From positions 1-14,455 of the forward strand of contig JALWEA010000137.1 in the NCBI GenBank assembly GCA_027039465.1: DNA of 14,455 bases, in the 5' to 3' direction. The stretch comes from Calditrichia bacterium (lineage in GTDB: Bacteria; Calditrichota; Calditrichia; Calditrichales; Calditrichaceae). The first letter of the stretch is position 1; every line of letters starts with the position of its first letter. Position numbers and translations under genes: made by a program. This document shows positions 1-8,146 of the stretch, one piece after another. Below the pieces are notes generated by a model, which did no database searches, was not told the DNA's origin, and saw only the letters and a program-made list of their open reading frames with translations.

Positions 1-923
1 AACTGAATATCATGATGGCTTTTTAAATAGGAAAAATAATCATCCAACCGTTTTAAATAGTGATCCACATCGCTTTGTGTTTTACAATATTTTGAGCCAC
101 CGGGCATTAACTCGTTGGAATGAAACATCATATTCAAAAAGGTAACACCGGAACCGATCAAGGCCTCACTCAATTGTATCATTTGCTGCAAATTGGCATA
201 CGAAGGACGCAACCAGTATAAATCCACATCAAATATTTTTTTTAAAAAGCGCCGTAATCCGATGTTCGGCAAATCGATGTAATGCCTAGCCAACCAACGC
301 GGCACCCGTTTGCTGAAACCAACGGTAACCGGCACTTCCAAAACAGGTGAATTTCCGGCTTCGCGTACATTCCGCCGATCCAGGCGATACGGTTCAATGG
401 ATTCCAGATAACCGAAATCCGGCTCAAACGTTTTTTTACGCTGCCGAAACGGGACGATACTGGTATCGACTTTAACACCCATTTCTTCCAAGACCGGTAC
501 ACTGCTCTCATTAAACCCGTAACGTCCGGCCCGATAGGAAATCGGTTTTTGTCCTGTGGATTGAGCAATGGCATCGCATAAAACTTGTAGTTTTTTCAAT
601 TGTAAATCGGGTGGCAGATTCATGGGGAAGCTGTTGGCCAACGTGCGTTGCTCTTTATATGGCGGGTTTACCCAGGGATGTAAATGCAGGCCGATCTCCG
701 CCTGATGGTAATCCTGAAAATCGCGTAAAATGCCCATGGCAGTCTTGTCTATTGCCACCGGGTAGTCAATTAAATACGTGGCTTTAACGCCATGGCGATC
801 AAAAACTTCTTGCAACGGAGGCAAATACGAGATATTTTTTACCGTGTAGTGGGTGTGATCCAAATAATCGGTTCCCCACTCGCGTTCTTCTTCGGTATCG
901 ATGGTGACGAGGAAGTAGATCAT
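1..923 (-). CDS. WalW-like polysaccharide deacetylase, 3'-truncated by the window edge
   Basis: Reading the minus strand from the ATG at 921-923 gives 307 codons without a stop up to position 3, so the gene continues beyond base 1. An in-frame stop at 939-941 with no other start codon between fixes the start. The protein looks like the deacetylase-fold subtype often labelled WalW-like in exopolysaccharide loci. It has an N-terminal TIDTEEE strand (D9, E11) where classical NodB proteins have TFDDG, an EIGLHLHPW metal-site motif (H80, H82), a YRAGRYGF motif (R131, R134) and a late FHSNELMPGG motif (H268). These features suggest hydrolysis of acetyl groups from a glycan or glycan precursor. No signal peptide is visible. 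The ribosome binding site is weak. It lies 96 bases after the secreted heparinase-like gene. The fold and subtype are reasonably sure; the substrate is unknown. Confidence 0.85.
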   Translation of the reverse strand, partial: MIYFLVTIDTEEEREWGTDYLDHTHYTVKNISYLPPLQEVFDRHGVKATYLIDYPVAIDKTAMGILRDFQDYHQAEIGLHLHPWVNPPYKEQRTLANSFPMNLPPDLQLKKLQVLCDAIAQSTGQKPISYRAGRYGFNESSVPVLEEMGVKVDTSIVPFRQRKKTFEPDFGYLESIEPYRLDRRNVREAGNSPVLEVPVTVGFSKRVPRWLARHYIDLPNIGLRRFLKKIFDVDLYWLRPSYANLQQMIQLSEALIGSGVTFLNMMFHSNELMPGGSKYCKTQSDVDHYLKRLDDYFSYLKSHHDIQ

Positions 924-1019
924 CTTAATAAGATTCCGTTATGATATGCAATTAAAATTAAGCAATACAACTCAACAATGGATGGAAAGAGAATAAATTA
1001 TTTCATTCTGATAATTAAT
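924..1019. other. Short AT-rich intergenic spacer
   Basis: These 96 bases separate the secreted heparinase-like gene from the WalW-like deacetylase gene. An imperfect AT-only inverted repeat (994-1001 against 1011-1022, overlapping the stop codon) is present. It lacks a GC-rich stem and a T-tract on the transcribed strand, so it is not a convincing terminator. No clear promoter is seen; read-through from upstream is the simplest reading. Confidence 0.4.
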
Positions 1020-1060
1020 TTACTTCAGGTGTAATCCTTTGGGCTTTGCGGGTGGTTTGC
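1001..1060 (-). other. Abrupt C-terminal end of the secreted lyase
   Basis: The last codons of the 838-residue protein encode a KPPAKPKGLHLK tail, the proline-rich lead-in usually followed by a full fibronectin III domain. The next codon is TAA at 1020-1022, and the following frame soon meets another stop. No sorting domain follows. This is either a natural short tail or a remnant of a lost C-terminal domain. Confidence 0.35.
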
Positions 1061-3536
1061 TATCATTCGCCCCATAAGGAGTTAGACTAAATGTTACATT
1101 CCCGCTTATATTGCTTTCAAAATACAAAATGCCCTCGGTAGGGTTGGAAGCTACCCCTTTATAATCCCATTTTTGAATGTCCGTTTCGGTTCTGGCGGTC
1201 TGGGTGGTGGTTTGCCCATTGGCCATTTCTTTAATCTGATAAACCGTATTGGGTGTCAAACCCGTAATTACATGAACGGTCTTTCCTTGTACGGCGATGT
1301 TGTAAGTTATTACCCCATTGTTCAAGGTGTCTTCATTAAAAAACAAGACGACATAATTCGGTCGATCACTGCGTTCGCGATGCACCCATGCTCCTTGCAT
1401 GGCGCTACCGCTATGAATTAAATCCACGGGAACCATCGTTTGCACTTTATTGTGATCGGCCATTTGAAAAACATTCAAAAATTTCTGATGCGTATCTGAT
1501 GTCTGCGGTTTGATCGAAATTTGCCAACGATGTGATTTAATAGCCAACTCATGTTGACGTTTCAATACGTCATTATCAAATTTTGCCACCCGGCTAGCTT
1601 CTACACGTACCTGTTCGGGTAGAAGCGTTTCACAAAATAAGACGCCATGGGCACCCGCACCACCCACATAATCTCCATTACCCATTTCACCGTCTTGCGG
1701 GCCGCCGAGTCCATTAAATTCTTTAATAATAACATTTTTACCAATATAAGCATCGCCAATACGATCACTGGTTCCGCTTCCCGTACTAATATCTTCCTTG
1801 GAATTATAATTTAGAGCTTCCGGCTTCCAGGGTACGTGGTAAACCCATTCTGCTTTGTCCGGTGCGGCAGTGCGGTCGAAAACGACTAAAAAATCAGAAT
1901 CGGATGCCGGATTTTCACCTGGAAGCCAAACATATTCGCGTTGATGCGTGATACCGTCTTGAAACATTCGGCTTCGGTTAACTCGAACATGGTAGAATAT
2001 ACCTTCCCGTTTTGTTACCTGCTCAATGCCTCCCCAGTCGTAATCACCTTCTCCATTAATTGCCTTCTTTAATTCGTTCGGACTATCCAAACTAAGATGT
2101 TCTTTATTATGCCCCCCCTCAAAATAAATAATATTAAATTGATGTGCCCCCGGATAATCGTCCAAATTTCCATAACCGCGATGCGCCACATTACGCGTAT
2201 TGGAAAGTTCACCGAACTTAGCCAAGGCAAATCCTGGGGTATCGTCCGCCCCGTTGTGCCCTTCAAAGCGAAAATGGCCGTCCATTACCAAGAAAACGCC
2301 ATCCGCCGGATTATCATATCCAGTACGCGCGGCAAACAACCCTAAGTTACGGCTCCACAGCGACTTAGTCAGGCCCAATTCCTGTGGCGTTTTGGGTTCT
2401 ACCGAACGCGCCAATCCTAAAAAGGCCCAAAGGTAGTGATGTTTATAACTTGGAAATTCCACATCATATCGGTCAATCAAATGACGCATCAATCCTGCAC
2501 GATCGCTCAACCCGACCTGATCCAACAGCCTTGGTAAAGCATACATCTGCTCGCGCATGGACCGGTGTGCAAAAGACGGATCGGTGGTTTCTGCCGTGCC
2601 CGTTCGCACATAAGAATAATTTTCATCAAAATATTTATGGGGGTCCAAAACATGATACATGAATAAGGGATAATTGGCAATGGCATTACCATCTATGGTT
2701 GACGGTTTGGAAAGATAGTCCTGTCCCGTAGCTGTGTACCAGGCATCAACATTCAACAAATGCGTACGAGGATGCCAACTAGAATAACCGATCCACTCCG
2801 AGAATCCGCCCGTGTTCCCGGCTACAAAATTAGCGGCATCCAAATAACCGTAATTTAACATTTCACTTTGAAAAGCGTCCAAGGATTGATCGGCTTCGGA
2901 ATCAATTAATCCGTCACCCCAAAAGGCCAAGCCAATGTACCAAGGATAGCATCCTTCGTAATATTTACTACTGAACATCTGCTCCGGAGTGAAAAACGGA
3001 TTACTTAGACTGGCATTAAAAACTTTATGTGTAATCGGCCGATCGCGAACCATATCTGCAATCTGCTTTCGTTGATCATTTGTCATAAAATTGTACGTCC
3101 AGTCATAAGTTAAAGCGGCGACATACGACAAATCATCTCCGGCCTTTAATCGCCGAATTAAATTATTAATCGCGCGGTCGGCATATTTACTAATGGAAAT
3201 GGGATAGTTAATACCCGAAACAGCTCCGATTGCGGCAATGAACGCTTGATGCACCATCACAGCACGTAGGGGGTCATGCCCGGCTGCGGATAATATATTA
3301 TAGGAGTCATTATCCGACATATCTGCCGCCCAATCCACATATTCTTGGTATTCTTTTTTATATTTCTCGGACAGAATTGTCCGCCAATGGGGAATGGTTT
3401 CTTTAGTAATATGCATTCGGGGATGCTCATGCTTGGCTAACGGAGAATTGGGCTCCGGCGTAAAACCGAATCCTTGTGTTAATGAGAACCCCAAAATTGT
3501 AAAAATTAGAAACAGTTTTACAAATTGTCTATTCAT
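1020..3536 (-). CDS. Secreted heparinase II/III-like polysaccharide lyase (838 aa)
   Basis: The ATG is preceded by AGGT at 3542-3545, and an in-frame stop two codons upstream fixes the start. Residues 1-25 form a signal peptide (basic MNRQFVK, then a hydrophobic core) without a lipobox cysteine. From about residue 35 the HPRMHITKETIPHWR segment starts an alpha/alpha-toroid region like those of PL12/PL15/PL17/PL21-type lyases. It continues through a GGFSEWIGYSSW segment (E247) to a heparinase II/III beta-sandwich core with FEGHNGADDTPGFAL (H427, D431), equivalent to the usual H-x-H-x-D motif. The last 110 or so residues look beta-rich. The chain stops right after a PPAKPKGLHLK segment that resembles the start of a fibronectin III domain. 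The expected role is beta-elimination or remodelling of a uronic-acid polysaccharide outside the cytoplasm. Family assignment is fairly secure; lyase activity and substrate are inferred. Confidence 0.82.
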   Translation of the reverse strand: MNRQFVKLFLIFTILGFSLTQGFGFTPEPNSPLAKHEHPRMHITKETIPHWRTILSEKYKKEYQEYVDWAADMSDNDSYNILSAAGHDPLRAVMVHQAFIAAIGAVSGINYPISISKYADRAINNLIRRLKAGDDLSYVAALTYDWTYNFMTNDQRKQIADMVRDRPITHKVFNASLSNPFFTPEQMFSSKYYEGCYPWYIGLAFWGDGLIDSEADQSLDAFQSEMLNYGYLDAANFVAGNTGGFSEWIGYSSWHPRTHLLNVDAWYTATGQDYLSKPSTIDGNAIANYPLFMYHVLDPHKYFDENYSYVRTGTAETTDPSFAHRSMREQMYALPRLLDQVGLSDRAGLMRHLIDRYDVEFPSYKHHYLWAFLGLARSVEPKTPQELGLTKSLWSRNLGLFAARTGYDNPADGVFLVMDGHFRFEGHNGADDTPGFALAKFGELSNTRNVAHRGYGNLDDYPGAHQFNIIYFEGGHNKEHLSLDSPNELKKAINGEGDYDWGGIEQVTKREGIFYHVRVNRSRMFQDGITHQREYVWLPGENPASDSDFLVVFDRTAAPDKAEWVYHVPWKPEALNYNSKEDISTGSGTSDRIGDAYIGKNVIIKEFNGLGGPQDGEMGNGDYVGGAGAHGVLFCETLLPEQVRVEASRVAKFDNDVLKRQHELAIKSHRWQISIKPQTSDTHQKFLNVFQMADHNKVQTMVPVDLIHSGSAMQGAWVHRERSDRPNYVVLFFNEDTLNNGVITYNIAVQGKTVHVITGLTPNTVYQIKEMANGQTTTQTARTETDIQKWDYKGVASNPTEGILYFESNISGNVTFSLTPYGANDSKPPAKPKGLHLK

Positions 3537-3557
3537 CTTTTACCTGAAATCCTTTTG

Positions 3558-3573
3558 TTTCAAACGTTTCAAA
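3558..3573. promoter_or_regulatory. LacI-type operator-like dyad upstream of the secreted lyase gene
   Basis: Within the 61-base gap before the secreted lyase start lies a 16-base dyad, TTTCAAACGTTTCAAA on the plus strand. Seven of eight symmetric pairs match around a central CG, and the core AAACGTTT (3562-3569) is a perfect palindrome. The layout resembles operators of LacI/GalR-family regulators, which often control polysaccharide-related genes. No regulator gene and no clear promoter are visible here, so function is only suggested. An AAAAGGAG sequence (3583-3590) lies further upstream with no usable start codon at normal spacing. Confidence 0.3.
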
Positions 3574-3597
3574 ATATCATTCTCCTTTTAATGCAAA

Positions 3598-4770
3598 TCA
3601 AGTGCCAAATTGTTCCTTCAGCCGTTGAGCGATTTTAATCGTTTTTAACGCATTCCCTTTCCATGTAAAATTTTCAATTACTTTCCGACGCGCATTTTTA
3701 CCCAAAGTTTCTCTTAATTTTGCATCTTTTATCAATTGTAACAATTTTTCTTTAAGAGATTCTGCATCATCCGGTTTGAAAAGTAAAGCTGTCTCACCGT
3801 CTTTTAATAAATCACGAATGTTTTCCATATCCGGCGCTAAAATTGCTTTTTCCATGGCCATGTATTCCAAAATTTTCATGGGTGATGAGTAAGGCGTGGC
3901 ATGCGGACTGATGGCAATATCCATCATCGCTATGTAGTTTTGAATTTCATTATGGGGAATGCGGCCTAAAAAACGAATCCACTCTTCACTGCCCTTTTCT
4001 TTATTGTAGGCTACCAATTCATGATAGCTCGGGCCATCGCCTAAAAATAACATCGTGGCATTGCGCTTGGGCAAATCAATTTCTTCCAAGATATTTATTA
4101 ATTTGTCGATATTGTGCCATCGCCGTAAGATGCCCACAAATCCCATTACTACCCGTCCTTGCAAGCCTAATTTTTCACGCAAAGGAGCATCATCAATATT
4201 CGGATTAAATCGTTCCGGATCGGTACCGTTGGGCAAAACCGTAATGCGTTCGGCCGGAACCCCGTAATTCATAACAATCTTTTTCAAAGGCGTGGAAACC
4301 ACAATAATATGCGGCGCCGCATTGAAAATCTTGCGCTCACCCATTTCGGACAGCCAAGGGAAATACAATTTTTCCCATTGTCGTTTCTGGATGGAATAGG
4401 GCGAATTGACTTCCAAAATAAGTGGTAGTTTATTCCGTTTTGCCGCCCACAGAGCTGAAAAGCTGAAATGGGCATAGCGGTCGTAAATGATCTCCGGTTT
4501 AAATTCATCAATCGCCTTTTCCAGCATGCGCAAGCCTTTTAAATTGTAAGCCACCTCGGCCAATTCGTAAACAGGTTTGGGAATCCAATTTTTAATCTTA
4601 TCCCAACGAGATTCTTTTGCTTCCTGCGCCGAGCGAAATTGGGTTTGTTCTCCGACCAGAGAAACAACCTTAACCGCATGGCCCAATTCTTTTAAATTGT
4701 TTACAATAGATTGAATGTGAATCCCTTCGGCGCCGTCACCTAGGGTACGATGATGGTACAAAATTCTCAT
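3598..4770 (-). CDS. GT4-family glycosyltransferase (390 aa)
   Basis: This is a retaining, GT-B fold glycosyltransferase expected to move a sugar from a nucleotide-sugar onto a growing glycan at the cytoplasmic face. The N-terminal Rossmann domain has the glycine-rich loop LGDGAEGIH (10-18). The C-terminal donor domain begins after VLPNGTDPERF (178-188) and has the VGILRRWH segment (212-219), LFLGDGP (241-247) and SSPMKILEYMAMEKAI (295-310). E302 matches the second glutamate of the EX7E motif, while the first position is Y294; many GT4 members with a PMKxxEYMA motif also lack the first glutamate. Length is usual for the family. The ATG overlaps the stop of the preceding glycosyltransferase gene (ATGA, 4767-4770), implying translational coupling. 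Donor and acceptor cannot be told from sequence. Confidence 0.93.
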   Translation of the reverse strand: MRILYHHRTLGDGAEGIHIQSIVNNLKELGHAVKVVSLVGEQTQFRSAQEAKESRWDKIKNWIPKPVYELAEVAYNLKGLRMLEKAIDEFKPEIIYDRYAHFSFSALWAAKRNKLPLILEVNSPYSIQKRQWEKLYFPWLSEMGERKIFNAAPHIIVVSTPLKKIVMNYGVPAERITVLPNGTDPERFNPNIDDAPLREKLGLQGRVVMGFVGILRRWHNIDKLINILEEIDLPKRNATMLFLGDGPSYHELVAYNKEKGSEEWIRFLGRIPHNEIQNYIAMMDIAISPHATPYSSPMKILEYMAMEKAILAPDMENIRDLLKDGETALLFKPDDAESLKEKLLQLIKDAKLRETLGKNARRKVIENFTWKGNALKTIKIAQRLKEQFGT

Positions 4771-5834
4771 TGGCCCAATACCTTTATTTCGTCCTGAATT
4801 GTATCTTTGATTTCAGGATGAATAATATTTTTCACTACTTCATCATGATGTTCTAACACATATTCCACCTTGGATGCCATGTCATCAACGTTGCGATTTT
4901 CGTAAGTAACCGTGCTTGGAGGCCGGCTACCGTTGTCGCAGGCGACGACAGGAACGTCCAACGACAGAGCTTCCAAAACCGAAGAAGCAATGCCGTCTTT
5001 AAACGGCGTCCTTAGGTAGAGCTTCGATCTTGTTAAAATGGTCAGAAACGAATCGTGATCCTGATCGCCGGCTAAGATCACATGATCTTCAATACCCAAC
5101 TCTTTAATCAAGGCCTGAATTTCCTCGGAACCCATTTCCGATCCCATGATCACTAAGCCGAACTTCGGATATTTTTTTACCAATTTGGCCACGGCATGAA
5201 TCATATCTTCAATAAAGAACTCCGGACGGAAAAACACATAACTGGCGATGACCGGATCGTGTTCGGTAAAAAACATCTCCACTTCCGGTTTTAATTCGAC
5301 TTTTTCAAAATTCAAATATTGCTTACTAAAAGCCTGAATGGGAACGATTTTATCACCATTAATGCCATAGCCCATAATAACTTTTTTAACCGCTTCGTTA
5401 TTACAAATGATCGTGCGGGGCAACGTAAAGATCAATTTGTACAACGGAGTCAGCAGCGGCGCTTTGGTCTGCGGGAAATATTTTTGCACCGGCCCCGCAT
5501 GAAAAGTAATCACTGGACGACGAAAGGTTAAAACGGAAATTAACAGCGCCAATGTGGTTAACACAAACCCTTTTGGGGAATCGCCGTTTAGGTGCATGTG
5601 GATTAAAAAACCTTTTAAACGATGTTTGAACACCTTTTTTACATAGTCAAATCCGCTGAAAACCGGAATAAAATCGCGTCCGGTTAAAAAACGTCCTTTG
5701 CCCACATTCAGCACCTGGCATACATGGCCTTGTTTTTCCATTTCCTGCTTTAAAAAATAAATGCGCATGCCCCAGCCTGCTCGCGGCGGCGGATAGGAAG
5801 AAATCTCCAAAACTTTGATTGGTTTGTGATTCAC
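4767..5834 (-). CDS. GT4-like glycosyltransferase (355 aa)
   Basis: The start is GTG, supported by a strong AAAGGAG ribosome binding site (5844-5850) nine bases upstream. The protein is GT-B fold: VLEISSYPPPRAGWGMRIYFL (8-28) contains the N-terminal glycine loop, FHAGP (111-115) lies at the domain core, and the C-terminal domain carries LVIMGSEMGSEE (227-238) and DGIASSVLEALSLDVPVVA (280-298). In the EX7E position the pair is D280 and E288, a conservative change. The chain ends soon after the last helix, slightly short for GT4. A hydrophobic stretch at 91-104 may contact the membrane. It probably transfers a sugar during assembly of the same glycan as the overlapping downstream glycosyltransferase. 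Specificity is unknown. Confidence 0.9.
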   Translation of the reverse strand: MNHKPIKVLEISSYPPPRAGWGMRIYFLKQEMEKQGHVCQVLNVGKGRFLTGRDFIPVFSGFDYVKKVFKHRLKGFLIHMHLNGDSPKGFVLTTLALLISVLTFRRPVITFHAGPVQKYFPQTKAPLLTPLYKLIFTLPRTIICNNEAVKKVIMGYGINGDKIVPIQAFSKQYLNFEKVELKPEVEMFFTEHDPVIASYVFFRPEFFIEDMIHAVAKLVKKYPKFGLVIMGSEMGSEEIQALIKELGIEDHVILAGDQDHDSFLTILTRSKLYLRTPFKDGIASSVLEALSLDVPVVACDNGSRPPSTVTYENRNVDDMASKVEYVLEHHDEVVKNIIHPEIKDTIQDEIKVLGQ

Positions 5835-5843
5835 CGATTAAAA

Positions 5844-5850
5844 CTCCTTT
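5844..5850 (-). promoter_or_regulatory. Strong ribosome binding site that fixes a GTG start
   Basis: On the minus strand this reads AAAGGAG, nine bases ahead of the GTG at 5832-5834. It is the clearest Shine-Dalgarno sequence in the window and supports the GTG start of the 355-residue glycosyltransferase, suggesting independent initiation after the 80-base gap. Confidence 0.7.
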
Positions 5851-5886
5851 GTTTTAATTTGGATTTTCAAGGGGAAGAATAAGTTA

Positions 5887-5913
5887 AGAGTTAATGGTTC
5901 ATGAGTTAATGGG
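5887..5913. repeat. Two-unit short direct repeat in an intergenic gap
   Basis: The plus strand holds GAGTTAATGG twice (5887-5896 and 5902-5911) with a 15-base period, separated by TTCAT. It lies just after the stop codon of the heparinase-family gene and before the glycosyltransferase ribosome binding site. It is too short to form a stable hairpin or to count as a tandem array. It could be slippage debris, or one copy of a wider intergenic repeat family. Confidence 0.45.
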
Positions 5914-5914
5914 A

Positions 5915-8146
5915 TTAATTGTTGGCTGTTAGCCTTACGACTTTGTCTGCAAAGCGAATCGTAGGTTCATCATCAAGCCTAATGTTGTAGATATTTTTAT
6001 TACAAGTAAGAATTATCTCGTTTTGTTTTTCTTCAATATCCCAATCCGTATGTTTTTTTATGGGTAAGAATAACGTTAAAACACGCAAAGGAAGTTTCGT
6101 TTTACCGAAAATTTGCAAAAGCGGCGCAGGGGTACGTGCCCGGTAGGTTGGAGAGATCCAGCCGTACTGCGGTTTTTTGCCTCCTAAAAAAATATGATGC
6201 ATCCATTCCTTTTCGTTTAAGCTTTTAAAGATCATCTGCATCCCTGAATTTTCACCGGATATTTCAAATCTACCGTCACGCTCGGGTACGACGCGCACAT
6301 CTTTGTTAAAATGAAAATTCCAGGCCAAATCAAAATCTTCTTCACTATTCGAAAACAGGTCATCCAAAACAATCCAAAAATGCCGATCCACAAAAGCAAA
6401 ACACCGCCGATGTACGGGCGCACCAGGCAAACGTTGATAACCGTAATGCTCGGCGCAGACCATGGAAAAATCGGATGAACGCACTGTTTTCAGAACTTTG
6501 AAATCGGGAGCAAAACTCCATTTGAGAATACCCGTTTGCTTTGCCTGCGATTGACCGTTAATGGTCACTGTATTGTGCGCAGATGTACTGCGAAAATACG
6601 TGTGCCAATCGTATTCGCCGCGATAATTGGAGAATCCCGGATCAATTAAAAGCGACTCACCGTAGGGAGCAATTTCAACGGAAAGCAAATCGGCGTGGCC
6701 ATGCGCCGCCGAGGGCGTTTCGTCTTTAAATACGCCATGCGCTAATGGCCCGGCGTCCATAAACGAAAAATGATCTTCTTTTCCGTAACCGCTACGCATA
6801 ATGTAGTAACCGGATTCTTTTAGAAAAATAAAATTTTCTTGCGGTGCTTTGGCCTGCATCTTTTCAAAGATTTGTTGTTCTTCGGCATTCAGCATCCAAA
6901 AGGCATCTTCCTGCCATTTTTGTGCCATGTATTTCATGTCCGGACGTTTAAACCAAACCGCTCCAAAACATTGATAGGAACGGAAATCCCAATGGGTGGG
7001 ATCGCTAAAATAAATGGAACGTGCATCGTCAATATCGCCGATGTAAGGCAACGTACCATCCGGCCGCATCATATACATTGAAAATTCCAGTGCCTTCTCC
7101 ACCCGCTGCTCCATACGTTGAGAGAGTTTCTCATTATTTTGGCGCAAAAAACTCATGGTTAAAAGATAAAAGCCCAGAGTGAAATGGTGGTAAAATGTAG
7201 CCTGTTCCACACTTCCGCCATCCGCATGGAACTGCTTTTCTACTTGATCTTCCAAAATAGAAAGAGCTTTCTTTGCCCAGCGATCCGCGCCTTTAAATCC
7301 GGGGAAAAGATAACCTATGGCAAACAGTCCGGCCGTCTCTCCGATAAGATGATTATAAGGACTAAAATACACAGACAAATGATGTTCCAAATAATGTCCA
7401 CTTAGATAAAGCAATTTTAAAATGATGCGCAAAATAGTCGGGCATTGTTGCCGGCCGCCTAAATAAAAATGTAAAATCCAAATCAAAGCCAAAGCACGTA
7501 CGCCAACTTCCAAAGCGGATGCCCAGGCAATTCCCGTTTGAAACGGATTTTTTTCATACCAATCTTTCAACAGATTTTCCATTTTTAAACGATATTTTTC
7601 ATCATCCGTCAGGTAATAGGCCTTGGCCAGTTCAATAATAAATTGCAAACGATTCACTTCCCAAACATGTTTAACATCGCCCGGATTTTCATTGGTAAAG
7701 ATATCAATGTCTGCGTAAAATCCTATTGGAAACGGTTTTAACGAAATGGGGTCGCTTTGCCATGGAATGGGATCGGGCAGTTGAAATTCAACCCCTAAAA
7801 AGGCAAAACGATTTTCCAGAAATGCATCCGCACGTTGGATGGCAAGTTGAAATTCCTGCGGAAATTCTTTTTTAAATTTTTCTTTTTTTTGCCCGCTTAA
7901 CGGTTCGGCAATGATGCGCCTGAACCGCGGATTTTTCAACAAATCGAAAATGCGTTCATCATTGAACCAATCCAAAAATTCGGGATGTTGAATATCAAAA
8001 AAATTGAAATCGGGACGGTAAGCTTTTTGCACGAAGTCGGCATGGGTTTTGCGTTCTTTGGCTAAATACAATTGTTCCCGGCTACGATAGATAATCTCAT
8101 TTAACGAAAGCCGACGTATCTTTTTAATTTTTTGATTCAGACTCAT
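5915..8146 (-). CDS. Heparinase II/III-family protein, no signal peptide (743 aa)
   Basis: The N-terminus (KIKKIRRLSLNEIIYRSREQL) matches the basic start seen in heparinase II/III-family proteins of exopolysaccharide loci and is not a signal peptide. A helical toroid domain (about 100-400) carries SPYNHLIGETAGLF with N265 and H266, and ATFYHHF with Y319. The C-terminal beta-sandwich carries AAHGHADLLSVEI (H482, H484, D486), LLIDPGF and STSAHNTVTING. These correspond to the asparagine, tyrosine and histidine positions used by heparinase III-type enzymes, so the active site looks intact. Related folds either cleave uronic-acid glycans or epimerise uronates, as in animal dermatan sulfate epimerase. 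With no signal peptide it may act on precursors inside the cell, or be exported another way. Its ATG lies 23 bases inside the preceding kinase gene, and no good ribosome binding site is seen, consistent with translational coupling. Confidence 0.9.
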   Translation of the reverse strand: MSLNQKIKKIRRLSLNEIIYRSREQLYLAKERKTHADFVQKAYRPDFNFFDIQHPEFLDWFNDERIFDLLKNPRFRRIIAEPLSGQKKEKFKKEFPQEFQLAIQRADAFLENRFAFLGVEFQLPDPIPWQSDPISLKPFPIGFYADIDIFTNENPGDVKHVWEVNRLQFIIELAKAYYLTDDEKYRLKMENLLKDWYEKNPFQTGIAWASALEVGVRALALIWILHFYLGGRQQCPTILRIILKLLYLSGHYLEHHLSVYFSPYNHLIGETAGLFAIGYLFPGFKGADRWAKKALSILEDQVEKQFHADGGSVEQATFYHHFTLGFYLLTMSFLRQNNEKLSQRMEQRVEKALEFSMYMMRPDGTLPYIGDIDDARSIYFSDPTHWDFRSYQCFGAVWFKRPDMKYMAQKWQEDAFWMLNAEEQQIFEKMQAKAPQENFIFLKESGYYIMRSGYGKEDHFSFMDAGPLAHGVFKDETPSAAHGHADLLSVEIAPYGESLLIDPGFSNYRGEYDWHTYFRSTSAHNTVTINGQSQAKQTGILKWSFAPDFKVLKTVRSSDFSMVCAEHYGYQRLPGAPVHRRCFAFVDRHFWIVLDDLFSNSEEDFDLAWNFHFNKDVRVVPERDGRFEISGENSGMQMIFKSLNEKEWMHHIFLGGKKPQYGWISPTYRARTPAPLLQIFGKTKLPLRVLTLFLPIKKHTDWDIEEKQNEIILTCNKNIYNIRLDDEPTIRFADKVVRLTANN

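Noticed and set aside
242..574. A 110-codon minus-strand frame
   Set aside because: It lies inside the WalW-like deacetylase gene in another frame, and its product has no recognisable domain.
994..1022. Inverted repeat near the secreted lyase stop codon as a terminator
   Set aside because: The stem is AT-only, interrupted by a two-base bulge, overlaps the stop codon and has no T-tract in the transcribed direction.
2112..2118. Run of seven C (seven G on the coding strand) in the secreted lyase gene, a possible phase-variation tract
   Set aside because: Seven bases is short for a phase-variable tract, and the run simply encodes part of an EGGH segment; the frame is intact.
7883..7890. Run of eight T (eight A on the coding strand) in the heparinase-family gene as a slippage site
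   Set aside because: It encodes part of a lysine-rich segment, the frame reads through normally, and there is no alternative product.
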